A stretch of 64,000 nt of DNA. Source: CAXBBB01 sp963793245. Its GTDB lineage: Bacteria; Bacteroidota; Rhodothermia; Rhodothermales; BA12. The notes under the pieces were generated by a model. That model was not told where the DNA came from. It searched no databases and saw only the letters and a list, made by a program, of their open reading frames with translations. Shown here one piece after another: positions 9,821 through 18,981 of this stretch. The stretch covers positions 124,001 through 188,000 of the forward strand of contig CAWBZG010000005.1 in NCBI GenBank assembly GCA_963793245.1. Direction: 5' to 3'. Positions within the stretch are counted from its first letter, which is position 1; each line of letters begins with the position of its first letter. Position numbers and translations under genes: made by a program.

Positions 9821-11182
9821 ATGGAAGCTCGCCCCGCCCCCATCCAGGGACAGACCAAAGCCGGTGACTGGCGCAACTACAAACGCGTCCTCCTTCCTCC
9901 GGTCAAAGACCTGCACAAACTCGACGTATATCAGGCCAACGACGGGTATAAAGCACTCAAAACGGTTCTCACCGAGTCCAAGTGGGATCCCAAGACGCTG
10001 ACCGATACCGTCAAGGCCAGCGGCCTGCGCGGACGTGGCGGCGCGGGCTTCTCGACGGGTCTTAAGTGGTCGTTCATGCCGCCGGTCGACGATCGTCCGC
10101 GCTTTATCGCGTGCAACGGCGATGAGTCCGAGCCGGGGACGTTCAAAGACCGACAGTTGCTCGAGTACAATCCGCACCTCGTATTTGAGGGCATCCTGAT
10201 GGCGTGCTATGCGATCAGTGCACAGGCGGGCTACCTGTATATCCGTGGCGAGTATGCGTCTTGGATCACGCACATGGAGCGCGAACTGGAGAAAGCGTAC
10301 GCGGCTGGACTCGTCGGCAAGAACATCATGGGGACCGACTTCTCGTGCGACATCGTCATCCACAAAGGCGCAGGCGCGTATATCTGCGGCGAGGAGTCGA
10401 GCCTGATGGAGTCGCTCGAAGGCAAGCGTGCCTATCCTCGCGTCAAGCCGCCATTCCCCGCCCAGAAAGGTCTGTGGGCGCAGCCGACGACGATCAACAA
10501 CGTCGAGTCGCTGGCGTGTGTGCCGCTCATCGTCAACAACGGAGCCGAGTGGTATGCAGGCATCGGCGCCGAGAAGCACCCCGGCCCGATCCTCTACGGC
10601 ATCAGCGGACACGTCAACCGTCCGGGTGTCTACGAGTACCCGACCGGCATGTTGATCTCGGACCTGCTCAACGAAGTCTGTGGCGGAATGCGCGGCGGCA
10701 AGAAGCTCAAAGCGCTCGTTCCGGGCGGCTCATCGGTCCCGGTCCTGACAGCCGAGATGTGCGAGGGCGTCACGATGGACGCCGAGACGCTGCGCGACGC
10801 CGGGTCGATGTATGGAACGGGCGGTATGCTCTTCCTCGACGAAGACACCGACATGGTCAGCTTCCTGCGCCGGATCACTCACTTCTATCACCACGAAAGC
10901 TGCGGCCAGTGCACGCCCTGCCGCGAAGGAACGGGCTGGCTCGAAAACATCGTCACCCGCATCGACCAAGGCGACGGCAACCTGCGCGACCTCCAGCTGC
11001 TGATCGACTTGTGCGACAACATGGAAGGCCGCACCGTCTGCGCCCTCGCCGACGCCGCCGCATGGCCCGTCCGCAACACCGTCACCCGCTTCCGTAGCGA
11101 GTTTGAAGCCAAGTGCCGCCCGTCGGTCTTCACGACCGGCGACGGTGCTTCTACCGCTGCTCCCATCGTACAGCCTGCCTAA
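9821..11182 (+). CDS. nuoF: NADH-quinone oxidoreductase subunit F (NADH/FMN-binding)
   Basis: 453 residues. NuoF oxidises NADH via FMN and passes electrons to the N3 [4Fe-4S] cluster. The glycine-rich NADH/FMN site GLRGRGGAGFSTGLKW (about residues 68-83), CNGDESEPGTFKDR and the SLBB region precede the cluster ligands Cys361, Cys364, Cys367 (SCGQCTPC) and Cys407. The start ATG gives an N-terminus of usual family length. There is an 83-base gap after the two-TM gene and a 4-base gap before the Uma2-like gene. Confidence 0.97.
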   Translation: MEARPAPIQGQTKAGDWRNYKRVLLPPVKDLHKLDVYQANDGYKALKTVLTESKWDPKTLTDTVKASGLRGRGGAGFSTGLKWSFMPPVDDRPRFIACNGDESEPGTFKDRQLLEYNPHLVFEGILMACYAISAQAGYLYIRGEYASWITHMERELEKAYAAGLVGKNIMGTDFSCDIVIHKGAGAYICGEESSLMESLEGKRAYPRVKPPFPAQKGLWAQPTTINNVESLACVPLIVNNGAEWYAGIGAEKHPGPILYGISGHVNRPGVYEYPTGMLISDLLNEVCGGMRGGKKLKALVPGGSSVPVLTAEMCEGVTMDAETLRDAGSMYGTGGMLFLDEDTDMVSFLRRITHFYHHESCGQCTPCREGTGWLENIVTRIDQGDGNLRDLQLLIDLCDNMEGRTVCALADAAAWPVRNTVTRFRSEFEAKCRPSVFTTGDGASTAAPIVQPA

Positions 11183-11186
11183 CACC

Positions 11187-11792
11187 GTGGCCGAGACGCT
11201 GACGACGATTGATCTGGACGATCCGGACGTGGGATTTCTCACGCCTGAGGAGTTCTTTGCCGCCGAGTGGGAAGCCGACCGTCGCCACGAATACTTCGCT
11301 GGAACTGTCATCGCCATGCCTGGAGCAAGTCCGATTCATTACCTCGTCGCGGCCAACTTGATGTGGCTTCTCGGGAGCGTTTTTCGTAGCGCCCCCTTCG
11401 CAGTGGCGCAGAGCGATTGCGGAGTATGGGTACCAGCGTTTCAGTCGTGGGCCTACCCCGATATTGTCGTATATCCTCTTCCCGGCTCGTATTTGGACGA
11501 CGCGCCACGCAAACTGCTCAATCCGACGGTTCTCTTCGAGATTCTATCGCCGTCGACGGAGAAGCACGATCGTACGGACAAGTTCGACGCGTATCAGACG
11601 ATCGATACCTTGACCGACTACGTACTCGTGCATCAGGATCGGATTCGGATCGAACACTTCCGGCGTCAAGGGCCAAACGAATGGCTACTGACCATCCACG
11701 ACGGGCCAGGCACCACGCTTCGACTTGACACCATCGGCGCAGACGTGCCGTTGCACGAGGCGTACCTTAAAACCTCACTTCTCGACGCCTGA
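11187..11792 (+). CDS. Uma2-family (DUF820) PD-(D/E)XK nuclease-fold protein
   Basis: 201 residues from a GTG four bases after nuoF. Uma2 signatures are present: LTPEEFFA, RHEYFAGTVIAMPGAS near residues 33-50, the catalytic-like YPDIVVYP (Asp) and VLFEILSPSTEKHDRTDKF (Glu, Lys) around residues 87-130. The family has a restriction-endonuclease fold; its cellular role is not established and copies are abundant in cyanobacteria and some Bacteroidota. Finding one inside a nuo run is odd. Function here is unknown; family call is confident. Confidence 0.88.
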   Translation: MAETLTTIDLDDPDVGFLTPEEFFAAEWEADRRHEYFAGTVIAMPGASPIHYLVAANLMWLLGSVFRSAPFAVAQSDCGVWVPAFQSWAYPDIVVYPLPGSYLDDAPRKLLNPTVLFEILSPSTEKHDRTDKFDAYQTIDTLTDYVLVHQDRIRIEHFRRQGPNEWLLTIHDGPGTTLRLDTIGADVPLHEAYLKTSLLDA

Positions 11793-12329
11793 ATGCGCTT
11801 TCTCCTTCTCCTCCTGCTGCTTCCTCTCGCAGCCTGCCAAACCGACCAGACCGGGCTTCCCGAAGCCGCGCCTGTTACCTACGAACAAGTCGGCGACGCC
11901 GTCGATAGGAATGGCGCGGTCCCTGTTGCGGCTGTCCTTTCCGAACCAGACACCTACGTCGGACAACGCGTGACCGTCGAGGGCGAAGCGACAGAAGTCT
12001 GCACCAGCATGGGATGCTGGGCCGTTATGCGCACCGAGTTGGCAGACGGCACACCTGGTCACATCCGCCTCAACGTCCCCAAAGATGCCGAAGGCGCCTA
12101 TCTCTGGACGCTCCCGACGGATCTGGCAGGCGAGCGTATCGTCGTCAGCGGAATGCTGAGCGAAGCCGTCCTCTCCGAAGCAGATGCGCGCCACTTGGCC
12201 GAAGATGCGGGCAAAGATCCAAGCGCTATCTCGGGTGACACCTCCGAATTACACCTGACGATGACGGGCGCCACACTGGAAGGTCGCCCCGTCGTAGATG
12301 TGGCTGACGCTGACGCGCCCACTTCCTGA
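11793..12329 (+). CDS. DUF4920 lipoprotein
   Basis: 178 residues, start immediately after the Uma2-like stop. The signal is of lipoprotein type (LLPLAAC, Cys15). The core RVTVEGEATEVCTSMGCWAVM, in part, with its paired cysteines, matches the DUF4920 pattern, an OB-like envelope domain of unknown role found mainly in Bacteroidota. The two Cys in VCTSMGCW could bind metal or form a disulfide in the periplasm. It lies between nuoF and nuoG, so it is probably co-transcribed with Complex I. Confidence 0.78.
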   Translation: MRFLLLLLLLPLAACQTDQTGLPEAAPVTYEQVGDAVDRNGAVPVAAVLSEPDTYVGQRVTVEGEATEVCTSMGCWAVMRTELADGTPGHIRLNVPKDAEGAYLWTLPTDLAGERIVVSGMLSEAVLSEADARHLAEDAGKDPSAISGDTSELHLTMTGATLEGRPVVDVADADAPTS

Positions 12330-12373
12330 ATTTCTGAATCCGGCTCCGACGCGAGCCGCCTACCGACTCCGCC

Positions 12374-14077
12374 ATGCCCAAGGTCATAATCGACGGCCAC
12401 GAAGTAGACTTCGATGGCAGCCACAAGCTGCTGCAACTCTCGATCGAGAGCGGCCTCGAAATCCCGCACTTCTGCTACCATCCGGCGATGTCGATCCCGG
12501 CCAACTGCCGCCAGTGCTTGGTCGAAGTCGGCACGCCCAAGGTCGACAGAGAGACGCGCGAAGTCGTGATGGGCGCAGACGGAAAGCCGGAGATCCAGTT
12601 CTTCCCCAAGCTGATGACCTCGTGCTCGGTCGACGTGACCGACGGCATGGTCGTCAAGACGCACCGCAGTAGCCAACTCGTCAAGGACGCGCAGGAAGGC
12701 AACCTGGAGTTTCTGCTCATCAACCACCCGCTCGACTGCCCGATCTGCGATCAGGCCGGGCACTGTCCGCTGCAGATTCAGGCGTACAAGTATGGCCCTG
12801 AGGGATCGCGCTTCGAGTTTCGCAAGGTCCACAAGCCCAAGCGCATCGAACTGGGACCGCGCGTCACGCTCGACGCCGAGCGCTGCATCAACTGCACGCG
12901 GTGCACCCGCTTCACGAGCGAGATCAGCAAGAGCAACCAACTCACGATCATTTCGCGCGGCGTTACCAACTACCCGTTGACGCCTCCGGGCGTGACGTTC
13001 GACGAGCCGTATTCGATGAACGTGATCGACATCTGTCCGGTCGGTGCACTCACCAGCACGGACTTCCGCTTCAAAGCGCGCGCCTGGGAATGCACCGAGA
13101 CGCCGTCGATCACGATCCAGAACGGCAAAGGCAGCAACTGCGATTATTGGGTGCGCGACAACTTGGTCGTCAACGTCAGCCCGCGCGTCAACATGGAGGT
13201 CAACCAGTATTGGCTGGCCGACGAAGACCGCGAAGGGCTGGAGCGCTTCAACGAACTGCGCCCTGAAGGTCCGACCGTCGGCGGCCAACTCGCCACGTGG
13301 GACGCCGCCTACGCCGCTGCCGCTCAGTTGATGAAGGGCAAGCGCGTCGCGTTTGTCGGTTCGTCGCGTGCATCCGTCGAGGACAACTATCTGCTGACCA
13401 AACTGGCCGACGCGACCGGCGGCGAGGTACTCGGCTTCGTCGCACACGTTCAGGAAGGCGCCGGCGACGACTGGCTCCGCACCGACGACAAAGCTCCCAA
13501 CCGTGTCGGCTGCGAGCGCTTGGGCATGACGGCGCTTGATCCCAAACTGTTCGCCTCACAGCTCAGCGGCTACGACGTACTCTACGTGCTCGAAGACGAC
13601 GTCGTCGCTGCCGGACTGTGCTCAGCGGCTGACCTCGCCGGTAAGAGCGTGATTCTGCACTATCACAACACGGACAACCAGACGCTGCCCAGCGCCGACG
13701 TGACGCTGCCCGCTGCGATGATCGTCGAGACAGTCGGCACGTTCGTCAACGTCGACGGTCACGCTCAGCGCGTCGTCCCGTGCAAAGCCATCCGCGGAGT
13801 CAACCGCACGCTGATGATGGCGATGAAGTCGAGCCGAGCCGACCAGCACGGAACGCCGTTCGACAAGTGGCACAACGAAAGCCACAAGATCGACTGCCGC
13901 CCGTCGTGGGAGTCGATCCCCAACGTCGCCGCGCTTTTGGGCCACGAGATGACGTACAAAGGGCCGAAGTCGATCATGGCCGAAGTGTCGCAGCGCGAGT
14001 CGTTTGCCGGTGCCACGTACGAGGCCATGGGCTTGGAAGGCGTCCGCCTCGTATCGGACGACGTTCCTGCAGTCTGA
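12374..14077 (+). CDS. nuoG: NADH-quinone oxidoreductase subunit G
   Basis: 567 residues. The N-terminal [2Fe-2S] domain has Cys34, Cys45 and Cys48 followed by the fourth in MTSCSV. Next come the His-ligated cluster HPLDCPICDQAGHC and the [4Fe-4S] motif CINCTRC with its distant Cys in DICPVGAL. A molybdopterin-oxidoreductase-like domain follows but is short; many NuoG proteins reach 700-900 residues, so the C-terminal domain is reduced. It completes the peripheral-arm set (A-G) of this locus and is followed by a strong terminator rather than nuoH. Confidence 0.95.
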   Translation: MPKVIIDGHEVDFDGSHKLLQLSIESGLEIPHFCYHPAMSIPANCRQCLVEVGTPKVDRETREVVMGADGKPEIQFFPKLMTSCSVDVTDGMVVKTHRSSQLVKDAQEGNLEFLLINHPLDCPICDQAGHCPLQIQAYKYGPEGSRFEFRKVHKPKRIELGPRVTLDAERCINCTRCTRFTSEISKSNQLTIISRGVTNYPLTPPGVTFDEPYSMNVIDICPVGALTSTDFRFKARAWECTETPSITIQNGKGSNCDYWVRDNLVVNVSPRVNMEVNQYWLADEDREGLERFNELRPEGPTVGGQLATWDAAYAAAAQLMKGKRVAFVGSSRASVEDNYLLTKLADATGGEVLGFVAHVQEGAGDDWLRTDDKAPNRVGCERLGMTALDPKLFASQLSGYDVLYVLEDDVVAAGLCSAADLAGKSVILHYHNTDNQTLPSADVTLPAAMIVETVGTFVNVDGHAQRVVPCKAIRGVNRTLMMAMKSSRADQHGTPFDKWHNESHKIDCRPSWESIPNVAALLGHEMTYKGPKSIMAEVSQRESFAGATYEAMGLEGVRLVSDDVPAV

Positions 14078-14106
14078 CACCTCCGCCCGGCTTCAAGTTG
14101 AACAGA

Positions 14107-14142
14107 AAACCCTCACTCGATCCAAAGACCGAGTGAGGGTTT
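14107..14142. terminator. Intrinsic terminator after nuoG, usable from both sides
   Basis: A 13-bp perfect stem (AAACCCTCACTCG with its complement) and a 10-base loop, with A-rich and T-rich flanks inside the stem ends. It separates nuoG from the convergent nucleotidyltransferase gene, so it probably ends both transcripts and marks the end of the nuo operon. Confidence 0.85.
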
Positions 14143-14171
14143 CTCCTTGATGGAAGGATCGGACCTCTAGA

Positions 14172-15176
14172 TCAGTCGCGCTTACCCAATTCCGAATGGT
14201 CACCGACGTTGATCGGCCCTGTCATGCCGCGAACCGTCGCGTACTGGCCGACGAGTGATTCGTCGAGCACGCTGCCTTCGACGCGCCCGTTGGCGAACAC
14301 GATGCTCTCGCGCACGACGGAGCCTTCTACGATGGCACCCGCTTCGATCGACACGTTGGGACCGACAACGGATCCGCGCACCTGGGCTTCTGGACCGATG
14401 TAGACCGGTTCGATCAAGATGCTGTCCTCGACGACTCCGGCGTGAACGCCGCCGCGCTCCATTTCGAGGATGACTTTAGTGGTATCGAGCAGCGCGGGAA
14501 TCGTACCGCAGTCGAGCCAGTCGGTCACGCCCGCGGTTTTGAACAGAGCGCCGTCTTTGAGCATCTTGTCGAGCGCGTCGGTGAGTTGGAATTCGCCCGT
14601 GTTGCCGCGCTCCTCGCCTTCGACCAGTTCGACGATCTTGCTGCCGAACTCGGCCAGATCGCGCATGTAGTAAATGCCGATGAGCGCTTCGTTGGAGATC
14701 AACTCCTTAGGCTTCTCGACAAACGAAACGACACGCTCGCCTTCGCGGACGGCGACACCGAAGCGGCTGGGATCCTCGACGTGCTTGACCCACACGATGG
14801 CATCGGCGTCGAGATCGAGGTTGCCGTCCATGTAGAACAGCGTGTCGGCAAACACGACGACGCCCTCGCCCGACAGGTGATCTTTGGCCGAGTAAACGGC
14901 GTGCGCGGTGCCTTCGGCGCTCTCCTGAATCGCGAAGTCGGCTTTGATTCCGAACTGCTTGCAAATCGAAGTCAGATCATCGTAGACGGACTTGGGGAAA
15001 TCCGGGCCGAGAATGAAGACCGCTTCGGTCAGCGGGCGCGGCAGCACGTCCATGAACGTCTGGACGATGCGTTCGACCATGCTTTTGCCCCTCACGTTGA
15101 GGAGCGGCTTGGGCGTGACGTGCGAGTGCGGGCGGACGCGCGTGCCGCGGCCTGCCATCGGAATGATGAGCTTCAT
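14172..15176 (-). CDS. NDP-sugar pyrophosphorylase (sugar-1-phosphate nucleotidyltransferase)
   Basis: 334 residues. The N-terminal nucleotidyltransferase domain opens with the GxGTRxRP loop (IIPMAGRGTRVRPHSHVTPKP), contains the metal-binding Asp in VVFADTLF and the sugar-site VEKPKE. From about residue 245 the C-terminus shows hexapeptide-like left-handed helix repeats (IGPEAQVRGSVVGPNVSIEAG, in part). It makes an activated sugar, perhaps dTDP- or GDP-linked, for polysaccharide or protein glycosylation; the exact substrate cannot be read. Convergent with nuoG and divergent from the OmpA-type gene. Confidence 0.9.
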   Translation of the reverse strand: MKLIIPMAGRGTRVRPHSHVTPKPLLNVRGKSMVERIVQTFMDVLPRPLTEAVFILGPDFPKSVYDDLTSICKQFGIKADFAIQESAEGTAHAVYSAKDHLSGEGVVVFADTLFYMDGNLDLDADAIVWVKHVEDPSRFGVAVREGERVVSFVEKPKELISNEALIGIYYMRDLAEFGSKIVELVEGEERGNTGEFQLTDALDKMLKDGALFKTAGVTDWLDCGTIPALLDTTKVILEMERGGVHAGVVEDSILIEPVYIGPEAQVRGSVVGPNVSIEAGAIVEGSVVRESIVFANGRVEGSVLDESLVGQYATVRGMTGPINVGDHSELGKRD

Positions 15177-15526
15177 GAGGAAGAATTGGGTGAGTAGACG
15201 ATGAGCAGGAAAAAGCGGGCGCCGGAAAGTCCGAGAACAGAGCAGATCGCAAGCCTATCCAGGAGGCAAAGGCCTCACACTGCAAGATAACCGGACGCGC
15301 GTTGCCGTTGTGTAAACCGGACGTAAGGGCGTCCACCGATGTGGGCATTGCACCTGTTAAGCGACGTGTAAAGGTCTCGTCGTGCGCGCCAAATAGCGAA
15401 ACGGAGCGGCTGAGCTAGGAATGGAAGGAAACCAGAGCAGTGCGGCACGCCCGTTGCCCATTAGCTGCCCGACTCTCCATAGCGAGAGCGACATCATACG
15501 ATTTACCCCACATCCACTCGTCTATC
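15177..15526. other. 350-base divergent intergenic region
   Basis: No gene is visible between the nucleotidyltransferase and the OmpA-type gene, which are transcribed away from each other, so promoters for both should lie here. The stretch CATACGATTTACC at about 15495 loosely resembles the Bacteroidota -7 element (TAnnTTTG) but the match is weak. Confidence 0.4.
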
Positions 15527-16234
15527 ATGACCCACACTCTACGCAACTCGCTCGCCCTGTGCGCGCTCCTCATCTTCTCAACGCTCGGTGCAGGGTGCTC
15601 CAGCATGAACCGGACCGGTAAAGGCGCTGTCATCGGGGCCGGAGCCGGCGGCGCTGTCGGCGGCGTGATTGGCCGTACGCAGGGCAACACCGCACAAGGC
15701 GCCATTATCGGTGCAGCCATCGGCGGCGCGGCAGGCGCCATCATCGGACGCCAGATGGACAAACAGGCCGAAGAACTCGAAGGTGAACTCGCGAATGCCG
15801 ATGTCACGCCCATCGAAAACCCCGAAACGGGCGAGACGGCAGGCATCAAAGTCACGTTCGACAACGCGATCCTGTTCGACTTCGCCAAGTCGACGCTCAA
15901 GACCCAAGCGCGCACTGACCTCACAGGCCTCGCCACCAGCCTCCAGCGCTACGACAACACCGATGTCGTCGTCTACGGCCACACCGACAGCGTCGGCGGT
16001 GATGCGACGAACATGCGCTTGAGCGAAGAGCGCGCCGAAGCCGCCGCTCAGTATCTGATGAGCCAGGGCATCCCCCGCTACCGCATCACGACGGTCGGCA
16101 AGGGCGAAACCGAACCCGTTGCTTCCAACGAAACGGACAGCGGACGCGCCTTGAACCGCCGCGTCGAGATCGCCATCTTCGCCAACGAAGCGTTCCAGCA
16201 GGAAGCCAACCAGCAGTCCGGTCAGGGCCGCTAA
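15527..16234 (+). CDS. OmpA-family peptidoglycan-binding lipoprotein with glycine-zipper
   Basis: 235 residues. Lipobox GAGC precedes a glycine-zipper region (about residues 35-80: repeated GAxxGGxxG and IGAAIGGAAGAIIGRQMD) like that of YMGG/Omp-lipoprotein families. The C-terminal ~120 residues form an OmpA domain, with FDFAKSTL, VYGHTDSVG, LSEERAEAAAQYL and NRRVEI; the Asp and Arg that bind diaminopimelate are in HTDS and NRRVE. It should anchor the outer membrane to peptidoglycan. ATG 15527 was chosen for the signal peptide. A terminator follows. Confidence 0.9.
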   Translation: MTHTLRNSLALCALLIFSTLGAGCSSMNRTGKGAVIGAGAGGAVGGVIGRTQGNTAQGAIIGAAIGGAAGAIIGRQMDKQAEELEGELANADVTPIENPETGETAGIKVTFDNAILFDFAKSTLKTQARTDLTGLATSLQRYDNTDVVVYGHTDSVGGDATNMRLSEERAEAAAQYLMSQGIPRYRITTVGKGETEPVASNETDSGRALNRRVEIAIFANEAFQQEANQQSGQGR

Positions 16235-16252
16235 CATCACCTCCTTCCTTCC

Positions 16253-16284
16253 GAGCCGCTCTGTGCATGCGCATAGGGCGGCTC
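16253..16284 (+). terminator. Intrinsic terminator after the OmpA-type gene
   Basis: Stem GAGCCGCTCT paired with AGGGCGGCTC (one G-T pair), 12-base loop, followed by a pyrimidine-rich run with TTTCGTTTC and later CTTTTTC. Confidence 0.75.
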
Positions 16285-16327
16285 GTTTCGTTTCTTCCCT
16301 CTCTCCTTTTTCTCACCTCCCCCACTT

Positions 16328-17068
16328 ATGCCCAAGAAAAAAACCTTCGAGCCGCAAGATGAAGTCGAACAACTCAATCGACAGATGACGGACGAAGAAC
16401 GCGAGGCGTGGCAGACCAAGAGTGTCAAAGACCTGTGGCGCATCTTCCGCATTCAGTCCGAGTTCGTCGAGGGCTTCGAGACGATGAGCGAGATCGGGCC
16501 ATCGGTTTCCATCTTCGGCTCGGCGCGAACGCAGCCCGACAACGCTTATTACCAGATGGGCGTCGAAGTAGCCGAGGAGTTGGTACGCCGAGGCTACGGC
16601 GTCATAACGGGCGGCGGACCAGGCATCATGGAGGCAGGCAACAAAGGCGCGCGCAATATGGAAGGCGCGTCGATTGGCCTCAACATCGAGCTTCCGCACG
16701 AGCAGGGCCACAACCCTTACATCGACCCGGATAAGCTGATTAACTTCCACTTCTTCTTTGTCCGCAAGACGATTTTCGTCAAGTACAGCCAGGGATTCAT
16801 CGTGCTACCCGGCGGATTCGGCACGCTCGACGAACTGTTTGAGAGCCTGACGCTGATCCAGACGCGCAAGATCTCCAAGTTTCCCGTCGTGCTGATGGGC
16901 GCGAGCTACTGGACCGGTCTCGTCGACTGGCTGCGCGATACGATGCTCGCAGAGGGCAACATCGGAGACAAGGATTTGCACCTGTTCAAGATCACAGACG
17001 ATCCCAAGGAGGCAGTCGATATCGTGGACGAGTTCTACAAAGAACACAGCCTCGCCCCCAACTTCTGA
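16328..17068 (+). CDS. LOG-family protein (TIGR00730, Rossmann fold)
   Basis: 246 residues. The core has the family phosphoribohydrolase signature: GGGPGIMEAGNKGA (about residues 98-111) and PGGFGTLDELFE (about 160-171). Members hydrolyse nucleoside 5'-monophosphates such as cytokinin ribotides, or are pyrimidine/purine nucleosidases (PpnN); bacterial substrates are often unknown. The first 55 residues are a charged helical extension typical of the longer TIGR00730 branch. The old label lysine decarboxylase for this family is misleading. Confidence 0.88.
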   Translation: MPKKKTFEPQDEVEQLNRQMTDEEREAWQTKSVKDLWRIFRIQSEFVEGFETMSEIGPSVSIFGSARTQPDNAYYQMGVEVAEELVRRGYGVITGGGPGIMEAGNKGARNMEGASIGLNIELPHEQGHNPYIDPDKLINFHFFFVRKTIFVKYSQGFIVLPGGFGTLDELFESLTLIQTRKISKFPVVLMGASYWTGLVDWLRDTMLAEGNIGDKDLHLFKITDDPKEAVDIVDEFYKEHSLAPNF

Positions 17069-17263
17069 TCCTTCCCGACGGCAACGAATCACCTGACGTG
17101 TCCAACTCGGCGCACACTACTGTGCGCTGTTCGACACGTTTCTTTGGCGTCCACGTGCGATAACCGCCATTTTAGACGTTCTGACGCGGGAACGCGTACC
17201 CGGCACGATCCGTGCATTCTTGCCCCACAGACTATCCATCTACCCTACACCCCACATCCACAC

Positions 17264-18085
17264 ATGACCCGAGTCCTGACCCTGCTCTTGCTGGCCATCG
17301 CTGTCGCTCTCCCCAATGTTGCGAGTGCGCAAGCCTACAAAGAAGCATATAACGCCGCCAACGAAGCTGCCGCTGCCAAAGATTACATGGCCGCTTATGA
17401 GCAGTATCAGGTAGCGCTCGACGGCGCCGTCGAAGCCGAAGACGAAGAAGTCGAAGGCCGCTCACGCTACGTTCTCGCCCAACTCGATTACGCTCTGTCG
17501 GTGCGCAAGCTCAAAGCCGATCAGAACGAGGAAGCCCTCGCAGGCTTCGAGACCGGCATCAGCCACGACCCGAGCTTCGCGATGAACTACGTCGGCAAAG
17601 CCGAAGCGCTCAAAGCGATGGACCGTGACGCCGACGCTATCGGTGCCTACGGCATGGCTATCGAGGTCGCCGAAGCCGGTGACAAGGCGCGCGGAACGGC
17701 CGTCAAAAACATGCTGGCCCTGATCGGCTCGACGGGCGACCTCCTCGGCGGTGCCAACCCGAGCCGCACCAAAGCCGGAGCCGCCCTTGAGCAGCTGACC
17801 GGACTGGCCGAGACGCTGGGCAATGAGCCGGAGTATCACCTCTACGTCGCCCGCGCTCACAACGTGCTCGGCGACTACTCCGCCGCTCGCGGAGCCGCAG
17901 ACGCTGGTCTCGCGCTCGACCCGAACGACCGCAACGACGCCGCCGCGCTCCACTTCGTCAAGGGCGACAGCTACCGGATGCAGGAGAACTACGACGCCGC
18001 TCGCACGGCCTACGGTTCGGCTGCCTACGGCAACTACCGCGACCAGGCGAACTACTACATCGAAACGATGGGCAAAGAGCAGTAA
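17264..18085 (+). CDS. Secreted TPR protein
   Basis: 273 residues with a Sec signal peptide ending VASAQA (cut near residue 23). The rest is almost all helical with TPR-like pairs (KEAYNAANEAAAAKDYMAAYEQYQ; ALAGFETGISHDPSFAMNYVGKAEALKAM, in part; EYHLYVARAHNVLGDYSAARGAADAGLALDPND, in part). It probably works as a periplasmic scaffold; partner unknown. ATG 17264 was chosen for the signal peptide. A strong terminator follows. Confidence 0.8.
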   Translation: MTRVLTLLLLAIAVALPNVASAQAYKEAYNAANEAAAAKDYMAAYEQYQVALDGAVEAEDEEVEGRSRYVLAQLDYALSVRKLKADQNEEALAGFETGISHDPSFAMNYVGKAEALKAMDRDADAIGAYGMAIEVAEAGDKARGTAVKNMLALIGSTGDLLGGANPSRTKAGAALEQLTGLAETLGNEPEYHLYVARAHNVLGDYSAARGAADAGLALDPNDRNDAAALHFVKGDSYRMQENYDAARTAYGSAAYGNYRDQANYYIETMGKEQ

Positions 18086-18102
18086 GCCGCTCACGCCAAC
18101 GC

Positions 18103-18137
18103 AAAGCCCCCGCTCGGACTCTCCGGGCGGGGGCTTT
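18103..18137. terminator. Intrinsic terminator after TPR gene, bidirectional
   Basis: An 11-bp stem AAAGCCCCCGC with its complement GCGGGGGCTTT and a 13-base loop. It lies between convergent genes and can serve both. Confidence 0.85.
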
Positions 18138-18176
18138 CTGGTTTATGAAGACGGTATCTCTTATGCTCGTGTCTCT

Positions 18177-18884
18177 TTAGACCACCGACTCGGCAATCTG
18201 GGAAACAGACGTATCCGACTGAACGCGTCCGCCGCGCAAGCTGATCGTGCGACTGCACTTGGCAGCCAGATCCAAATCGTGCGTGACGACGACGAGCGCA
18301 GTGCCTTGCTCGGCGTTGAGAGCAAACAGCAGGTCTTCGACGGCCTGAGCCGTTTCCTGGTCGAGATTGCCCGTCGGCTCGTCGGCGAAGAGTAGGCGCG
18401 GGGCGTTGACGAAGGCACGCGCGATGGCGACGCGCTGCTGCTCACCTCCCGAGAGTTCGGACGGATAGTGATGCGTGCGGTCGCCCAAGCCGACTTGATC
18501 TAGTAGTTCGACGGCCCGGTTGCGTGCGCTTGAGTTACCGACGAGTTCGGCAGGTACCATCACGTTTTCGAGTGCTGTCAGCGTCGGCAGCAGGTTGAAC
18601 GATTGGAAGACGAAGCCTACGTGTTTGCCCCGAACCGCCGCCCGTTCGTCCTCGCTCATCGCGTCGATGCGCGTTCCGGCGATAGAGACTGTCCCCGATG
18701 TGGGGCGATCGAGTCCGGCGCAGAGGCCGAGAAGTGTCGTCTTTCCGCTGCCGCTCGGACCGACGATGGACAGCGTGCCGCCTGCGGGGACTTCGAGCGA
18801 GACCGAGTCGAGGACGGTCAGCGTTCGGGCGGGTGTGGTGTAGGTTTTGGTGAGGTCGCGCGCGGCGAGGACGGCATCGGCCAT
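18177..18884 (-). CDS. ABC transporter ATP-binding protein (LolD/YbbA type)
   Basis: 235 residues. Walker A GPSGSGKTT (about residue 43), Q-loop FQSFNLLP, signature LSGGEQQRVAIARA, Walker B LLFADEPTGNLD and switch VVTHD are all intact. The sequence matches the MacB/LolD/YbbA group, which drives lipoprotein release or envelope export with an FtsX-like permease. No permease gene is adjacent. The divergent neighbour is a TesA-type esterase, the arrangement known for ybbA-tesA in Proteobacteria, which supports the YbbA branch. Confidence 0.9.
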   Translation of the reverse strand: MADAVLAARDLTKTYTTPARTLTVLDSVSLEVPAGGTLSIVGPSGSGKTTLLGLCAGLDRPTSGTVSIAGTRIDAMSEDERAAVRGKHVGFVFQSFNLLPTLTALENVMVPAELVGNSSARNRAVELLDQVGLGDRTHHYPSELSGGEQQRVAIARAFVNAPRLLFADEPTGNLDQETAQAVEDLLFALNAEQGTALVVVTHDLDLAAKCSRTISLRGGRVQSDTSVSQIAESVV

Positions 18885-18981
18885 TCGATTCGGGGAGAGG
18901 TGGAACGCAGCGGCAACGGCTGCGACGCCGAGAAACGGATCACCGCGCGTTCGGTTTGCGGCTTTCCTCTACGAATGCCCG

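Noticed and set aside
12098..13447. 449-codon minus-strand frame opposite the DUF4920 gene and nuoG
   Set aside because: Typical GC-rich antisense shadow; nuoG on the other strand is unmistakable and this frame has no recognisable motif.
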